A stretch of 47,056 nucleotides of DNA from Akkermansia muciniphila (lineage in GTDB: Bacteria > Verrucomicrobiota > Verrucomicrobiia > Chthoniobacterales > Chthoniobacteraceae). Where the stretch lies: positions 1 to 47,056 of the forward strand of contig CAMCYN010000003.1 in assembly GCA_945883955.1 (NCBI GenBank), given 5' to 3'. Positions 7,760-17,123 of the stretch are shown here, piece after piece. The translations under genes were made by a program, and so were the position numbers. The first letter of the stretch is position 1; every line of letters begins with the position of its first letter. The notes beneath the pieces were generated by a model. The model was not told the DNA's origin. It saw nothing but the letters and a program-made list of their open reading frames with translations, and made no database searches.

Positions 7760-9904
7760 ATGATCCATAATGTTACGAGCCAGATAGGCTCCTCCCCCAT
7801 CACCATCGAAACTGGCAAGCTTGCAAAGCTCGCTGATGGCGCCGTAGTCGTCACTTCCGGTGAAACGGTTATTATCGTTTCCGCCGTATCTGCTACCCGA
7901 ATCAAGGAAGGTCAGGATTTCTTTCCCCTCACAGTTGATTACCGCGAAAAAGCGGCTGCCGTAGGTAAATTCCCCGGCGGTTACTTCCGTCGTGAAGGTC
8001 GTCCTAGCGAAAAGGAAATCCTCACGGCCCGGATGACGGATCGTCCCCTGCGTCCGCTTTTCCCCAAGGGTTACCTCTACGACACCCAGATCATCACCAC
8101 GCTCCTGAGTGCCGATGGTGAAAATGATCCCGACATTCTGTCCATCAACGGCGCTTCTGCCGCGCTGATGGTGTCTGACATTCCGTTCGCCGGTCCGGTC
8201 GGTGCCGTTCGCGTGGGCCGCATCCACGGTCAGTTTGTTGCGAACCCAACCCACACGCAGCGTCTCGATAGCGATCTGGATCTGGTTTACGTGGGAACTC
8301 GTGATGAAGTCATCATGATTGAAGGTGCGGCTAATGAGATCCCTGAGGCGGAGTTCCTAAAGGCTCTTGAGTTCGCTCAGGCGCAGGCCCGCGTAATCGT
8401 GGACGCCCAGTTGGAACTTGCCGCCAAGGTAGGTAAGGCCAAGCGCGAAGTGCCGTTGATGCTTGTTAAAGACGAGCTCCTTGAAATTGCTTATGCCGTG
8501 GCTGGCGACCGGATTGAAGGTGCCATTTACCTTCCCAGCAAGGTCGCCCGTGGAAAGGCGGTTGAGGCTTTGAAGAACGAAGTCGCCGCCGCTGTGAAGG
8601 CCAAGTATCCCGAGGCTACCAGTTTTGAAGTCAGTCAGGCTTTCGATTACCTGCAGAAAAAAGCCTTCCGGATTTCGATTCTGGACCGTGGTGTGCGTTG
8701 TGATGGACGTAAGCTTGACGAGCTTCGTCAATTGGGGGCCGAGGTTGGCTTCCTGCCTCGTTCGCACGGTTCGGCTTTGTTCCAGCGTGGAGAAACTCAG
8801 GCGGTGGCTCTCGCCACTCTGGCAACCACTGGCGAAGCTCAGGATCTTGACGGATATACCGGCGGCGAAACGACCAAGCGTTTTATCCTTCACTACAACT
8901 TCCCGCCGTTCTCGGTGGGCGAAACTGGCCGTACCGGCAGTCCGGGGCGGCGCGAAATCGGTCATGGCGCGCTGGCTGAACGATCGATTGCCCCGGTTAT
9001 TCCCGCCGAGGCTGATTTCCCTTATGCCATCCGTGTATCGTCCGAGATTATGGAATCGAATGGTTCTACCTCAATGGCGAGTGTCTGCGGTGGAGTGCTG
9101 GCGCTGCTGGATGCGGGGGTGCCTCTAACTAGCCCTGTGGCTGGAATTTCTGTAGGTCTTGTGACCGAGTTTGAAGGAGAAACACTGAGCCGTTACTCTT
9201 TGCTTTCTGACATCCTTGGAAGCGAAGATCACTTCGGGGATATGGATTTCAAAATCTGTGGAACCCACACGGGCATCACAGGTTTCCAGCTCGATCTCAA
9301 ACTTCCGGGTGTTTCCAGTAAGATCGTCACGGAAGGTGTTCTGCAGGCGAAGGTTCTCCGGACCCAGATTCTTGGGTACATGGGCACCATCCTTGCCGCT
9401 CATCGTAGTGATCTCTCCAAGTACGCTCCACGTATCGAGACTATCCAGATTCCGGTCGACAAGATCGGTCAGCTCATCGGGCCAGGAGGTAAGAACATCA
9501 AGAGCATCGTAGCCGAAACCGGTTGCGAAATTAATATCGGTGACGACGGCAAGGTGAGCATCTACTCCAACAACCCAGAAGGTATGGATCGTGCTCGTCA
9601 GATTATCACCGGCATGACGGCGGAAATCGAATCCGGCCAGATGTACCAGGGCCGCGTGGTTTCGGTAAAAGATTTCGGCGCCTTTGTCGAAGTGTTGCCC
9701 GGAAAAGACGGTCTCTGTCACATCTCCGAACTCGCTGACTTCCGCGTGAACCGCACCGAAGATGTCGTAAAGGTCGGCGACGTGATCTGGGTGAAGTGCA
9801 TCGGGATCGACGACAAGGGTCGCGTGAAACTTTCGCGCAAGGCCGCAATGAAAGAGCGTGATGAATTGGCTGGCGGCAAGCCTGCACAGGATCCGCAGGC
9901 GTAA
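7760..9904 (+). CDS. pnp: Polyribonucleotide nucleotidyltransferase (PNPase)
   Basis: PNPase is the trimeric 3'-5' phosphorolytic exoribonuclease of the RNA degradosome. The 714 residues are full length. Two RNase PH-like domains are visible. The first covers about residues 1-140 with [27 protein letters not shown] and [12 protein letters not shown]. The second covers about 320-540 with [35 protein letters not shown] and [14 protein letters not shown], the latter near the phosphate site. An all-alpha linker joins them. A KH domain ([15 protein letters not shown], near 575-590) and an S1 domain ([15 protein letters not shown] to VKLSRKA, near 628-698) finish the protein. ATG 7760 fits the usual N terminus. 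A strong terminator follows. Autoregulation through the leader is likely by analogy. Confidence 0.97.
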   Translation: MIHNVTSQIGSSPITIETGKLAKLADGAVVVTSGETVIIVSAVSATRIKEGQDFFPLTVDYREKAAAVGKFPGGYFRREGRPSEKEILTARMTDRPLRPLFPKGYLYDTQIITTLLSADGENDPDILSINGASAALMVSDIPFAGPVGAVRVGRIHGQFVANPTHTQRLDSDLDLVYVGTRDEVIMIEGAANEIPEAEFLKALEFAQAQARVIVDAQLELAAKVGKAKREVPLMLVKDELLEIAYAVAGDRIEGAIYLPSKVARGKAVEALKNEVAAAVKAKYPEATSFEVSQAFDYLQKKAFRISILDRGVRCDGRKLDELRQLGAEVGFLPRSHGSALFQRGETQAVALATLATTGEAQDLDGYTGGETTKRFILHYNFPPFSVGETGRTGSPGRREIGHGALAERSIAPVIPAEADFPYAIRVSSEIMESNGSTSMASVCGGVLALLDAGVPLTSPVAGISVGLVTEFEGETLSRYSLLSDILGSEDHFGDMDFKICGTHTGITGFQLDLKLPGVSSKIVTEGVLQAKVLRTQILGYMGTILAAHRSDLSKYAPRIETIQIPVDKIGQLIGPGGKNIKSIVAETGCEINIGDDGKVSIYSNNPEGMDRARQIITGMTAEIESGQMYQGRVVSVKDFGAFVEVLPGKDGLCHISELADFRVNRTEDVVKVGDVIWVKCIGIDDKGRVKLSRKAAMKERDELAGGKPAQDPQA

Positions 9905-9939
9905 GCGCTGACGCTCTAGGCGTCTCTTTTAAGAATATC

Positions 9940-9981
9940 AGGGCCGTCTTCCTTTATGGGAGGCGGCCCTAATTTTTTTTT
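9940..9981 (+). terminator. Strong Rho-independent terminator of pnp
   Basis: A 13-bp stem containing a few G-T pairs (arms 9940-9952 and 9958-9970) has a 5-base loop and is followed by a T tract at 9973-9981. Confidence 0.93.
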
Positions 9982-10087
9982 CGCTGCTGGGTTGTTTCTG
10001 ATAGCGACTCCAGCCAGCTTTCTGGCTCTTCCTAACCGAACTGCGGCGTAAGCGTTCCGACAGTTTTTCACAGAATAATCCCCTCAT

Positions 10088-11395
10088 ATGCCTGAAAATC
10101 TACCTGCGACGGTTTCCCGTCGTGACCTCATCAAAACCGCCGGTGTGTTTAGCGCCGGCATGATGGCCTTTCCCTATGTCATGCGCGGACAAGCCGGCGC
10201 GGACAACACACTCATTCGCGTTGGCCTGATCGGCTGCGGTGGGCGTGGAAGTGGTGCGGCGGATCAAACTCTCAGCGTTCCGGATTCCAACGTGAAGTTG
10301 GTCGCTATTGCCGACGCCTTTGAGTCGAAGGTGGAGACTGCAGCCAAAAATCTGAAGGCGAAGCACGGAGACAAGGTGGATCTTCCTCCAGACCGCTGTT
10401 TCTCCGGACTCGACGCTTACAAGAAAGTGTTGGAACACTGCGATCTGGTCATTTTGGCGACGCCTCCCGGATTCCGTCCGAAGCATTTTGACGCCGCTGT
10501 ACAGGCTGGAAAACACGTCTTCATGGAAAAGCCTGTGTGTGTGGATGCCGTTGGGGCACGGCGCGTTTTGGAAGCGGCAAAAGAAGCGGACAAAAAGGGA
10601 CTCAAAGTTGTCGTCGGTCTGCAGCGTCATTACGAAGAGCGCTATCGTGAGACCTACAAACGCGTAAAAGACGGAATGATCGGCGACATTATCCAGGCGA
10701 ACGTCTACTGGAATGGTGCGGGAATCTGGTGGCGCAAGCGGACCGAAGGCATGACCGAGACAATGGCCCAGGTAAATAACTGGTACCACTTCAACTACCT
10801 TTGTGGTGACCATATTTGTGAGCAGCACGTTCACAATATTGACGTAGCCAACTGGTTCCTCGGGGAAACTCCCGTGAGCGCCTTCGGGGTCGGCGGACGT
10901 CATTTCCGCAATGCGGATCAGCCCAGTGAAATATTTGACCACTTTGCCGTGAACTTAATTTACCCCAGTGGCGCTTCGGTGGCCAGTCAGTGCCGCCAGT
11001 ACCCCGGTCAGGGTCGTGTAAGTGAAGATTTCCGTGGCACCAAAGGGATTTGTGAAATCGGCAAAATCACCGATTACAAAGGCAACGTCATCTGGAAGTT
11101 TGAGGGCAAAGGTGCCAATCCCTATCAAGTCGAGCACAACGAGTTGCACGATTTTATCCGGAAAAACATCCCGCATAACGACGCCCATTACGGTGCCACC
11201 AGTACCTTCAGTGCAGTACTTGCGCGGAATGCGGCATACACCGGCAAGGAACTAAAGTGGGCGAACGCGCTTGCATTGAATGACTCTCTGATGCCAGACG
11301 AGCTCGATCCAAATGGCCCTGCCCCAGTCAAGGCGAACGCTGACGGCAGCTATACCCTGCCGAATGCTCGTGATTACAAGCTGGCGGGTTCCTAA
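10088..11395 (+). CDS. Tat-exported Gfo/Idh/MocA-family oxidoreductase
   Basis: 435 residues. The N terminus carries a twin-arginine signal (SRRDLIKTAGVFSAGMMAFP, residues 10-29), so the folded, cofactor-loaded enzyme should be sent to the periplasm. The Rossmann loop IRVGLIGCGGRGSG starts near residue 43. The active-site EKP motif is intact (HVFMEKPVCVD, Lys148). CGDHICEQHVHNIDVANWF (near 239-257) carries the conserved Asp/His pair of the substrate site. Periplasmic family members with this signal are very common in Verrucomicrobiota and Planctomycetota; substrates are mostly unknown, and nucleotide supply outside the cytosol suggests a tightly bound NAD(P). The gene stands alone between two terminators. 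Confidence 0.9.
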   Translation: MPENLPATVSRRDLIKTAGVFSAGMMAFPYVMRGQAGADNTLIRVGLIGCGGRGSGAADQTLSVPDSNVKLVAIADAFESKVETAAKNLKAKHGDKVDLPPDRCFSGLDAYKKVLEHCDLVILATPPGFRPKHFDAAVQAGKHVFMEKPVCVDAVGARRVLEAAKEADKKGLKVVVGLQRHYEERYRETYKRVKDGMIGDIIQANVYWNGAGIWWRKRTEGMTETMAQVNNWYHFNYLCGDHICEQHVHNIDVANWFLGETPVSAFGVGGRHFRNADQPSEIFDHFAVNLIYPSGASVASQCRQYPGQGRVSEDFRGTKGICEIGKITDYKGNVIWKFEGKGANPYQVEHNELHDFIRKNIPHNDAHYGATSTFSAVLARNAAYTGKELKWANALALNDSLMPDELDPNGPAPVKANADGSYTLPNARDYKLAGS

Positions 11396-11421
11396 GTCCT
11401 CGGCCTGAGTTAATTTAACAG

Positions 11422-11465
11422 AACAGCCGCGTAGTCCTTTCGGGGTACGCGGCTGTTGTTTTTGC
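11422..11465 (+). terminator. Rho-independent terminator
   Basis: A perfect 12-bp stem (AACAGCCGCGTA at 11422-11433 with TACGCGGCTGTT at 11446-11457) is followed by GTTTTTG. It ends the Tat oxidoreductase transcript and lies just beyond the 3' end of the convergent peroxidase gene. Confidence 0.9.
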
Positions 11466-11527
11466 GGCTGGTTCCTTCCGAATCCGGTTAGCCCGCGTTG
11501 AAAGTGCGCAGACGGGACTTGCGAGGT

Positions 11528-12079
11528 CTAACGAGCATTGAGTGCTTTTTCGATCGCAGTTTTGAGTTCTGCGTCATCGGGTTCCGTGCCGGACGGAAAC
11601 CGTGCGGTGGGCACTCCATCCCGGCCGATCAAAAACTTGTTGAAGTTCCATTTTACCGGTCCTGGGAATGGGGAGGCGGGGCCAGTGAGTCCTGCAAAGA
11701 GCGGGTGTGGCTGGTTTCCAAGGATTTTCACCTTGGCGAACATTGGGAAGGTCACTTTGTATTTGGAGGAGCAAAACGCCTGGATTTGTTTATCGTCACC
11801 GGGTTCCTGAGCGCCAAAGTCGTTACAGGGGAAGCCGAGAACTACGAGTCCGCGATCTTTATAGGCTCGATAGAGTGCTTCCAGTCCTTCGTATTGGTTG
11901 GTGTACCCGCACTCGCTGGCGACATTGACCACAAGCAGCACCTTGTTGGCGAAGGCGCCCAAATGTGTTTCTTTGCCTTGGATATCCGTGACCGGAATGC
12001 CCATCAGATCCGGAGCTGAAGCGGCGTGAAGGCTGGTTATCAACAGTGGAAAGGTTAGGAGGAAGAGTCGGCGATTCAT
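11528..12079 (-). CDS. Exported glutathione peroxidase-family thiol peroxidase
   Basis: Reduces H2O2 and organic or lipid hydroperoxides with thiol donors, usually thioredoxin in Cys-type bacterial members. The 183 residues begin with a Sec signal peptide (MNRRLFLLTFPLLITSLHAA), so it acts outside the cytosol. The catalytic tetrad is visible: Cys57 in ASECGYTNQY, Gln91 in GFPCNDFGAQEPG, and Trp144-Asn145 in KWNFNKFL. The extra Cys85 in GFPCNDFG lies near Gln91; it is the usual second Cys position in two-Cys GPx proteins of the thioredoxin-dependent type only if structure agrees. It starts 12 bases after the stop of the DEAD-box helicase gene, so the two probably share a transcript. Confidence 0.93.
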   Translation of the reverse strand: MNRRLFLLTFPLLITSLHAASAPDLMGIPVTDIQGKETHLGAFANKVLLVVNVASECGYTNQYEGLEALYRAYKDRGLVVLGFPCNDFGAQEPGDDKQIQAFCSSKYKVTFPMFAKVKILGNQPHPLFAGLTGPASPFPGPVKWNFNKFLIGRDGVPTARFPSGTEPDDAELKTAIEKALNAR

Positions 12080-12091
12080 TTCAACAGGAGG

Positions 12092-13729
12092 TTATTCCCG
12101 GCCGGGAGACGCCTTGCGAGGAGGTCTCGGTGCTCCGGTCTTTGGGTGCAGGCGAGCTGCCCCTGTCGGTGCCCACGGGGCCGGTTCGGACGTGGGTCTC
12201 GGAGGACGGGATGCGGCGGCTGGTCGATAGGCTGGACGGTCCTTCTGGTAGGAAGGGCGTTCGGGCCGATCCCGGGTATAGGCCGGGCGATCTTTTGGAT
12301 AACTCGAACGTTCTTCGCTGCGCGGGATGTATTCGGGCCGTGGTCGGGCGGCTTTGCTAGGCGCGTCGGACTCCGTTTCAGACGAGGGCTTTACCTCCGG
12401 GCTGGGAGCGGAATTGTTGCGCGCCTTGGACAGGGCGGCCTTGCGGTTGCCCAGAAGGTAAAGGAGCGCTTCCACGGCTGCTTCCGGCGTGGTCTGGGCG
12501 AGAAGGCCCTTGGCCAGGTCCTTGTTGCTATGACCGTATTCGTTCGCAGTGATCAACGTTAGCGCGAGTTTGACAAGTTCCTCGGTTTTACGATGGGCTG
12601 CTTCACCTGGCGTGGGGAGGCGCTCCCGACGGATTTTCACCCGAGTCATCCGTTGGATGCGATCCAGAGCGTAGACTTCCCGGCTGGTCACAAATGTGAT
12701 CGCTCGTCCGCTGCGGCCGGCGCGACCAGTGCGCCCAATTCGGTGGACGTAGTCTTCCGGATCACGTGGGATGTCGTAATTGATAACAGCTTCAATGTCA
12801 TCGACATCGATCCCACGTGCAGCGACGTCGGTAGCTACCAGAAACTCGAGTTTTCCGTCCCGGAAGCGACGCATGACGCGTTCGCGCATTGCCTGCGACA
12901 TGTCTCCGTGAAGCCGATCGGCTTGGTAACCTTCGGCCACAAGGTGTTCGGTGACGCCGTCGACGGCGCTCTTGGTGGAGCAAAAAATGATTCCGAAGCG
13001 GATATTGGTCGCTTCTAGGACCCGGCAGACTGCGCCGACCCGCGAACCGTGGGAGACTTCGTAATAGCACTGATCGATGTCGGGAGCGGACTCGGCGCGG
13101 GTTTCCATCCGGACCCATTGGGGCTCCCGGGTATAACGCTTGATGAGTTGCTCGACCTGCGACGGCATAGTGGCCGAGAAAAAGGCGGTTTGCCTCGCTT
13201 CCGGAGCCTGTTGCAGGATGGTGGCAATATCGTCCCGGAATCCCATGTCCAACATCCGGTCAGCCTCATCAAGGATGATCATGCGGATATTGTCTAGTTT
13301 GAGCGAACCGCGATCCAAATGATCCATGAGGCGCCCCGGAGTGCCCGCGATGATTTGCGCGCCATCTTGAAGGCCCCGATATTGAACTCCGTAGGCCTGA
13401 CCTCCGTAAATGGCCAGTTCCCGAACTCCACGCGTAAAGGCCGCAAGTTTAGCTACTTCTCCGGCGATCTGAACGGCGAGTTCACGCGTGGGGCAGAGGA
13501 TTAGAATTTGCGGAGCTTTAAGCGAAGGATCCACGGCCTGAATTGCGGGAATGGCAAAAGCGGCTGTTTTTCCTGAGCCCGTGCGCGAGAGGCCGGCGAC
13601 ATCTTTGCCGGAGAGGAGGATTGGAATAGTCGCAGCCTGAATAGGGGAGGCCTGCTCAAATCCCATCTGTCCGACGGCCTTCAATAATTCCGGCGAAAGG
13701 CCGAGGTCACAAAATGGTGCTGATTGCAT
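12092..13729 (-). CDS. DEAD-box ATP-dependent RNA helicase with basic, proline-rich tail
   Basis: 545 residues. The two RecA-like helicase lobes occupy about residues 1-370 with a full motif set: Q motif (FCDLGLSPELLKAVGQMGFEQASPIQ), motif I SRTGSGKT, PTRELAVQ, GTPGRLMDHL, DEAD in LDEADRMLDMGF, SAT, VATDVAARGIDV and HRIGRTGRAGRSG. After a helical segment, the last ~100 residues form a disordered Arg/Pro tail with imperfect repeats of KDRPAY. Such tails bind RNA non-specifically in CsdA/RhlE-type helicases that act in ribosome assembly, mRNA decay and cold growth. The nearest named family cannot be fixed by eye. The glutathione peroxidase gene follows at 12 bases. Confidence 0.93.
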   Translation of the reverse strand: MQSAPFCDLGLSPELLKAVGQMGFEQASPIQAATIPILLSGKDVAGLSRTGSGKTAAFAIPAIQAVDPSLKAPQILILCPTRELAVQIAGEVAKLAAFTRGVRELAIYGGQAYGVQYRGLQDGAQIIAGTPGRLMDHLDRGSLKLDNIRMIILDEADRMLDMGFRDDIATILQQAPEARQTAFFSATMPSQVEQLIKRYTREPQWVRMETRAESAPDIDQCYYEVSHGSRVGAVCRVLEATNIRFGIIFCSTKSAVDGVTEHLVAEGYQADRLHGDMSQAMRERVMRRFRDGKLEFLVATDVAARGIDVDDIEAVINYDIPRDPEDYVHRIGRTGRAGRSGRAITFVTSREVYALDRIQRMTRVKIRRERLPTPGEAAHRKTEELVKLALTLITANEYGHSNKDLAKGLLAQTTPEAAVEALLYLLGNRKAALSKARNNSAPSPEVKPSSETESDAPSKAARPRPEYIPRSEERSSYPKDRPAYTRDRPERPSYQKDRPAYRPAAASRPPRPTSEPAPWAPTGAARLHPKTGAPRPPRKASPGRE

Positions 13730-14008
13730 CTAGTCTTGTCTCATGGCGGGAGCACCAAGGCTATTTCTTTTCGAACCTGCGCCCCGCAGGGGCTGTGAGT
13801 ACGCTCAGGATTTCTAAATTTATTTTCGTAGCCCGGCCCGCCAGCGAGCGAATCAGAGGCGAAAGCTATAAATATCGCTAACCTAATCCGGTCGGTTGTC
13901 TTATTGGTGTACTCTTTGTCCTGATGCGCGAGTCTCGGTAAATCTGAGAAAAGCCCATTCCTATCCCATCCCGACTCAGATATTGCTCGCATAACTCCAG
14001 TGTTAAAT

Positions 14009-14998
14009 ATGTCGACGGAAAGCAAACCCACCCCAGTCAACCTTGTGTCCAGATGCCTGATTACGGTCCGGCAATGGTTCGATTCAGACTACTTTCCCGA
14101 GGGAGCCGAGGTGGTGCGCCAACGCCCGGAACGCTTTGAACCGCGCCGGTGTTTGCCTTTTGTTTTTCTACATCTGGGATGTCTGGGAGTCGTTTGGACC
14201 GGCTGGAGCTGGACGGCGGTGGTAGTGGCGGCGGCACTCTATTTTGTGCGGATGTTTGCCATTACGGGATTTTATCACAGGTACTTTTCCCATAGGAGTT
14301 TCCATACTTCCAGGTGGATGCAGTTTATCTTCGCCGTAGTAGGAAATACTTCCGTGCAGCGCGGCGCGCTCTGGTGGGCTTCCGTTCACCGCCACCACCA
14401 CAAGCATTCTGATCAACCCGAGGATGCGCACTCGCCCCGAATCAGCGGCTTTATCTGGTCCCACATTGGCTGGATGACCAGTAGCAAAAATTTCCCCACC
14501 AATTATGACTCCATCCGGGATCTGGCGAAGTTCCCGGAATTAGTGTTTCTTAATCGTTTTGATTTGGTGGTGCCTGCAATCTTCGGAGCCGCCCTCTACG
14601 TGGCGGGGGCTCTGCTGGCTCGCTTCGCCCCAGGGCTTGAAACCACTGGAGGGCAGCTGTTTGTCTGGGGCTTCTTTGTAAGCACGGTGATATTGCTTCA
14701 TGGAACGTTGTTCATCAATTCGATGGCTCATGTCATTGGCGGTCGGCGGTTTGAAACTCAGGATGACAGCCGGAATAACCTCATTTTGGCTCTGATTACG
14801 CTAGGCGAGGGGTGGCATAACAATCACCACCGTTACATGTCTTCGGCCCGACAGGGCTTTTATTGGTGGGAGGTGGATATTACCTACTACTTGCTTAAAG
14901 GGCTTGCTGCCATGGGACTTGTGTGGAACCTGCGTGCGGTGCCTGACAGTATATATTCCGAGGCCGAAGCCGTTCTGAAGGCTAAAGAAGCGGTCTGA
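14009..14998 (+). CDS. Membrane acyl desaturase (fatty acid desaturase, three His boxes)
   Basis: A di-iron membrane desaturase of 330 residues that inserts a cis double bond in an acyl chain (acyl-CoA or phospholipid substrate not resolved), using O2 and an electron donor. The three histidine boxes are HRYFSH (residues 90-95), HRHHHKH (128-134) and HNNHH (near 270). Hydrophobic segments lie near 52-88, 185-235 and 285-300. The layout is that of stearoyl-CoA-type delta-9 desaturases. ATG 14009 is chosen; a GTG three codons earlier is possible. It starts the operon that ends near 21985: only 14 bases separate it from the FAD protein. The place at the head of the operon suggests it supplies the unsaturated chain that the downstream enzymes modify. 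Confidence 0.9.
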   Translation: MSTESKPTPVNLVSRCLITVRQWFDSDYFPEGAEVVRQRPERFEPRRCLPFVFLHLGCLGVVWTGWSWTAVVVAAALYFVRMFAITGFYHRYFSHRSFHTSRWMQFIFAVVGNTSVQRGALWWASVHRHHHKHSDQPEDAHSPRISGFIWSHIGWMTSSKNFPTNYDSIRDLAKFPELVFLNRFDLVVPAIFGAALYVAGALLARFAPGLETTGGQLFVWGFFVSTVILLHGTLFINSMAHVIGGRRFETQDDSRNNLILALITLGEGWHNNHHRYMSSARQGFYWWEVDITYYLLKGLAAMGLVWNLRAVPDSIYSEAEAVLKAKEAV

Positions 14999-15012
14999 GG
15001 CCAGTTCTGCCT

Positions 15013-16284
15013 ATGAAGAAGCTGGCGATTATAGGCACTGGGATTTCAGGTCTCGGTTGCGCTCATTTCTTACAGAAGCGCTTCGATCTGACGCTCTATG
15101 AACAGAACGATTACACGGGCGGCCATACCAATACGATCACCGTCGATGAGGCCGGTCGCCCCGTGTCGCTCGACACGGGGTTCATGGTTTATAATGAGGT
15201 CACCTATCCGAATCTAACCCGTCTCTTCCGGGAACTCGATGTGGCGACCAAGCCGACGGACATGTCGTTTAGTGTGCAGCACCTCCCTACGGGTCTGGAA
15301 TACAATGGAACGAGTCTGGATTTGCTTTTTGGGCAACGGCGAAACCTCTTGAACCCCCGATTCTGGAAGCTGCTAGCCACGATTAACCGTTTCAATAACG
15401 AGGCGGTTCCGGCACTGGAGGACTCTCGTTATGCCGAGATGAATTTACGCGAGTACGTGGCGGATCGCGGATACGGAACCGACTTGCTAGAGCGCTATCT
15501 CGTTCCCATGAGCAGTGCTGTCTGGTCGACGCCGCCCGAACTGATGCTCGAGTTTCCGGCCACGACTCTGCTGCGCTTCTGGCACAATCACGGGTTCCTC
15601 GGGCTTCAAACCCAGCATCCTTGGCGCACGGTTGTGGATGGATCGCGCTCTTATGTGCATAAGATGATCGCGCCCTTTAAAGGTCGGATCCAGTTGGGGC
15701 GAAAGGTGATGCAGGTTTCTCGTGTCGGAAACAAAGCCGTGATTACCTGCGCGGACGGGACAGTAGCAGAATTCGACAAAGTCATTCTGGCCTGTCATGG
15801 CGATCAGGCCCTGCAATTGCTCGCCGATCCTACGGAGCTTGAGCGGAGGCTTTTGTCAAAATTTCACTACCAACCCAATTCCGCGACGGTGCACCGGGAC
15901 TGCTCGGTAATGCCGCGTACCCGACGGTGTTGGGCTTCCTGGAATTACCGGATAGGGAACAAACCTGATGGCCCAGTTGCCCCAACCATCCACTACTGGA
16001 TGAACCGTCTGCAAGGAGTGTCCGAGAACGAAAATTATTTTGTCTCGCTCAATGCAGAGGCGGAGGTAAATCCCGACTCGGTGCTAAGACGGATTCAGTA
16101 CGACCATCCGCTGTTTAATTGCGCCGCGATCGCTGCCCAGAAAGAGTTGCCTGAGCTCAACAACCTCTCACCACACCAGGCCACTTACTACAGCGGGGCC
16201 TGGTTCAAGTATGGCTTCCACGAAGATGGTTTCACGAGCGCCATAGAGTGTGTTCGGGCCATTACCCAAGAAACGATATGGTAG
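15013..16284 (+). CDS. COG2907-type FAD-dependent oxidoreductase, candidate fatty-acyl oxidase/desaturase
   Basis: 423 residues of the amine-oxidase/phytoene-desaturase-like flavoprotein group. The N terminus MKKLAIIGTGISGLGCA has the GxGxxG dinucleotide loop, followed by LTLYEQNDYTGGHTNT with the ribose-binding acidic residue and the second Gly pair. A VSLDTGFMVYNEVTYPNL segment and a HPWRTVVDGSRSYV segment match this group. Genes of this type are found next to DUF1365 and cyclopropane-synthase-like genes across bacteria. In Rhodobacter sphaeroides such a neighbourhood makes furan fatty acids, with UfaD desaturating the methylated chain and UfaO adding oxygen; I cannot state from memory which of the two this protein matches. 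Its TAG overlaps the ATG of the DUF1365 gene by seven bases. Confidence 0.88.
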   Translation: MKKLAIIGTGISGLGCAHFLQKRFDLTLYEQNDYTGGHTNTITVDEAGRPVSLDTGFMVYNEVTYPNLTRLFRELDVATKPTDMSFSVQHLPTGLEYNGTSLDLLFGQRRNLLNPRFWKLLATINRFNNEAVPALEDSRYAEMNLREYVADRGYGTDLLERYLVPMSSAVWSTPPELMLEFPATTLLRFWHNHGFLGLQTQHPWRTVVDGSRSYVHKMIAPFKGRIQLGRKVMQVSRVGNKAVITCADGTVAEFDKVILACHGDQALQLLADPTELERRLLSKFHYQPNSATVHRDCSVMPRTRRCWASWNYRIGNKPDGPVAPTIHYWMNRLQGVSENENYFVSLNAEAEVNPDSVLRRIQYDHPLFNCAAIAAQKELPELNNLSPHQATYYSGAWFKYGFHEDGFTSAIECVRAITQETIW

Positions 16285-17123
16285 CGCGGGCCATCTGCTC
16301 AGTCGGCATCGATGGCAAAGCGGGGCAGCAGTCCTGCTTGTACGAGTGCAAGGTGATGCATCACCGGCTGACACCGAAGGATAATCGCTTTAGTTACCGG
16401 ATTTTCCTCTTCTGCATCGACCTGGATGAAATTGATACTGTGACCTCCAGAGTCGCGGGATTCAGCCATAATCGCTGGAACCTATATAACTTTCGCGATC
16501 GGGATCACCTGACTGTGATCGAAGGCGGGAGTGTTAAAGAGAATCTGATCGCTTATTTGGCACAGAATGGAGTGAGTTTTCCGGAGCAAGGGCGGGCCAT
16601 TCTTGTGACTTTGCCCCGAGTGCTCGGATATATTTTTAATCCGGTGTCGTTCTATTTTTGTTTCGATGCACAAGGGTCTCCTGTTTGCGCCGTAACGCAG
16701 GTGGGTAACACTTTCGGGGAAATGAAACCCTATCTTTTAGCGCTCCCCCCGGTGAATGGGGTTTTTCGGTTGATCACGCCTAAGCATTTTTACGTATCGC
16801 CGTTCTCTGCCCTCGATCTGGAGTTTGATTTCAAGCTTCGGGTCCCAGGCGAGCATCTGGAAATCCATATTGACGACTGCCAGGGGGAGGATCGGGTGTT
16901 GTTAAGCGCGCTGACTGGGCAACGAGTGCCTCTGACGACGGCCCGCCTTGCGTGGCTGACCCTCAAATATCCGTTGATCACGCTAAAGGTCATTTTTTTG
17001 ATACATTGGCATGCCTTTCTGCTCTGGGTCAAAGGGTTGCCATTTCATTCCAAGGCCGCTAATCCGCATTTGCAGCGCAACGTGCTCAATCCCCACGCCT
17101 CCATCGCCAAAGAAACGTCATGA
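16278..17123 (+). CDS. DUF1365 (COG3496) protein of the fatty-acid modification operon
   Basis: 281 residues. DUF1365 landmarks: QQSCLYECKVMHHRLTPKDNRFSYRIFLFCIDLDEI near the N terminus, LPRVLGYIFNPVSFYFC (near residue 114), and a KHFYVSPF segment (near 170). No signal peptide. DUF1365 proteins almost always sit beside a COG2907 flavoprotein and a Cfa-like methyltransferase, as here, and have been implicated in furan fatty acid synthesis in alphaproteobacteria, but the chemistry of the fold is unclear. ATG 16278 overlaps the upstream stop (ATGGTAG), and its own TGA overlaps the next ATG (ATGA), so translation is coupled on both sides. An ATG is not found further upstream in a family-like context. 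Confidence 0.88.
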   Translation: MVARAICSVGIDGKAGQQSCLYECKVMHHRLTPKDNRFSYRIFLFCIDLDEIDTVTSRVAGFSHNRWNLYNFRDRDHLTVIEGGSVKENLIAYLAQNGVSFPEQGRAILVTLPRVLGYIFNPVSFYFCFDAQGSPVCAVTQVGNTFGEMKPYLLALPPVNGVFRLITPKHFYVSPFSALDLEFDFKLRVPGEHLEIHIDDCQGEDRVLLSALTGQRVPLTTARLAWLTLKYPLITLKVIFLIHWHAFLLWVKGLPFHSKAANPHLQRNVLNPHASIAKETS

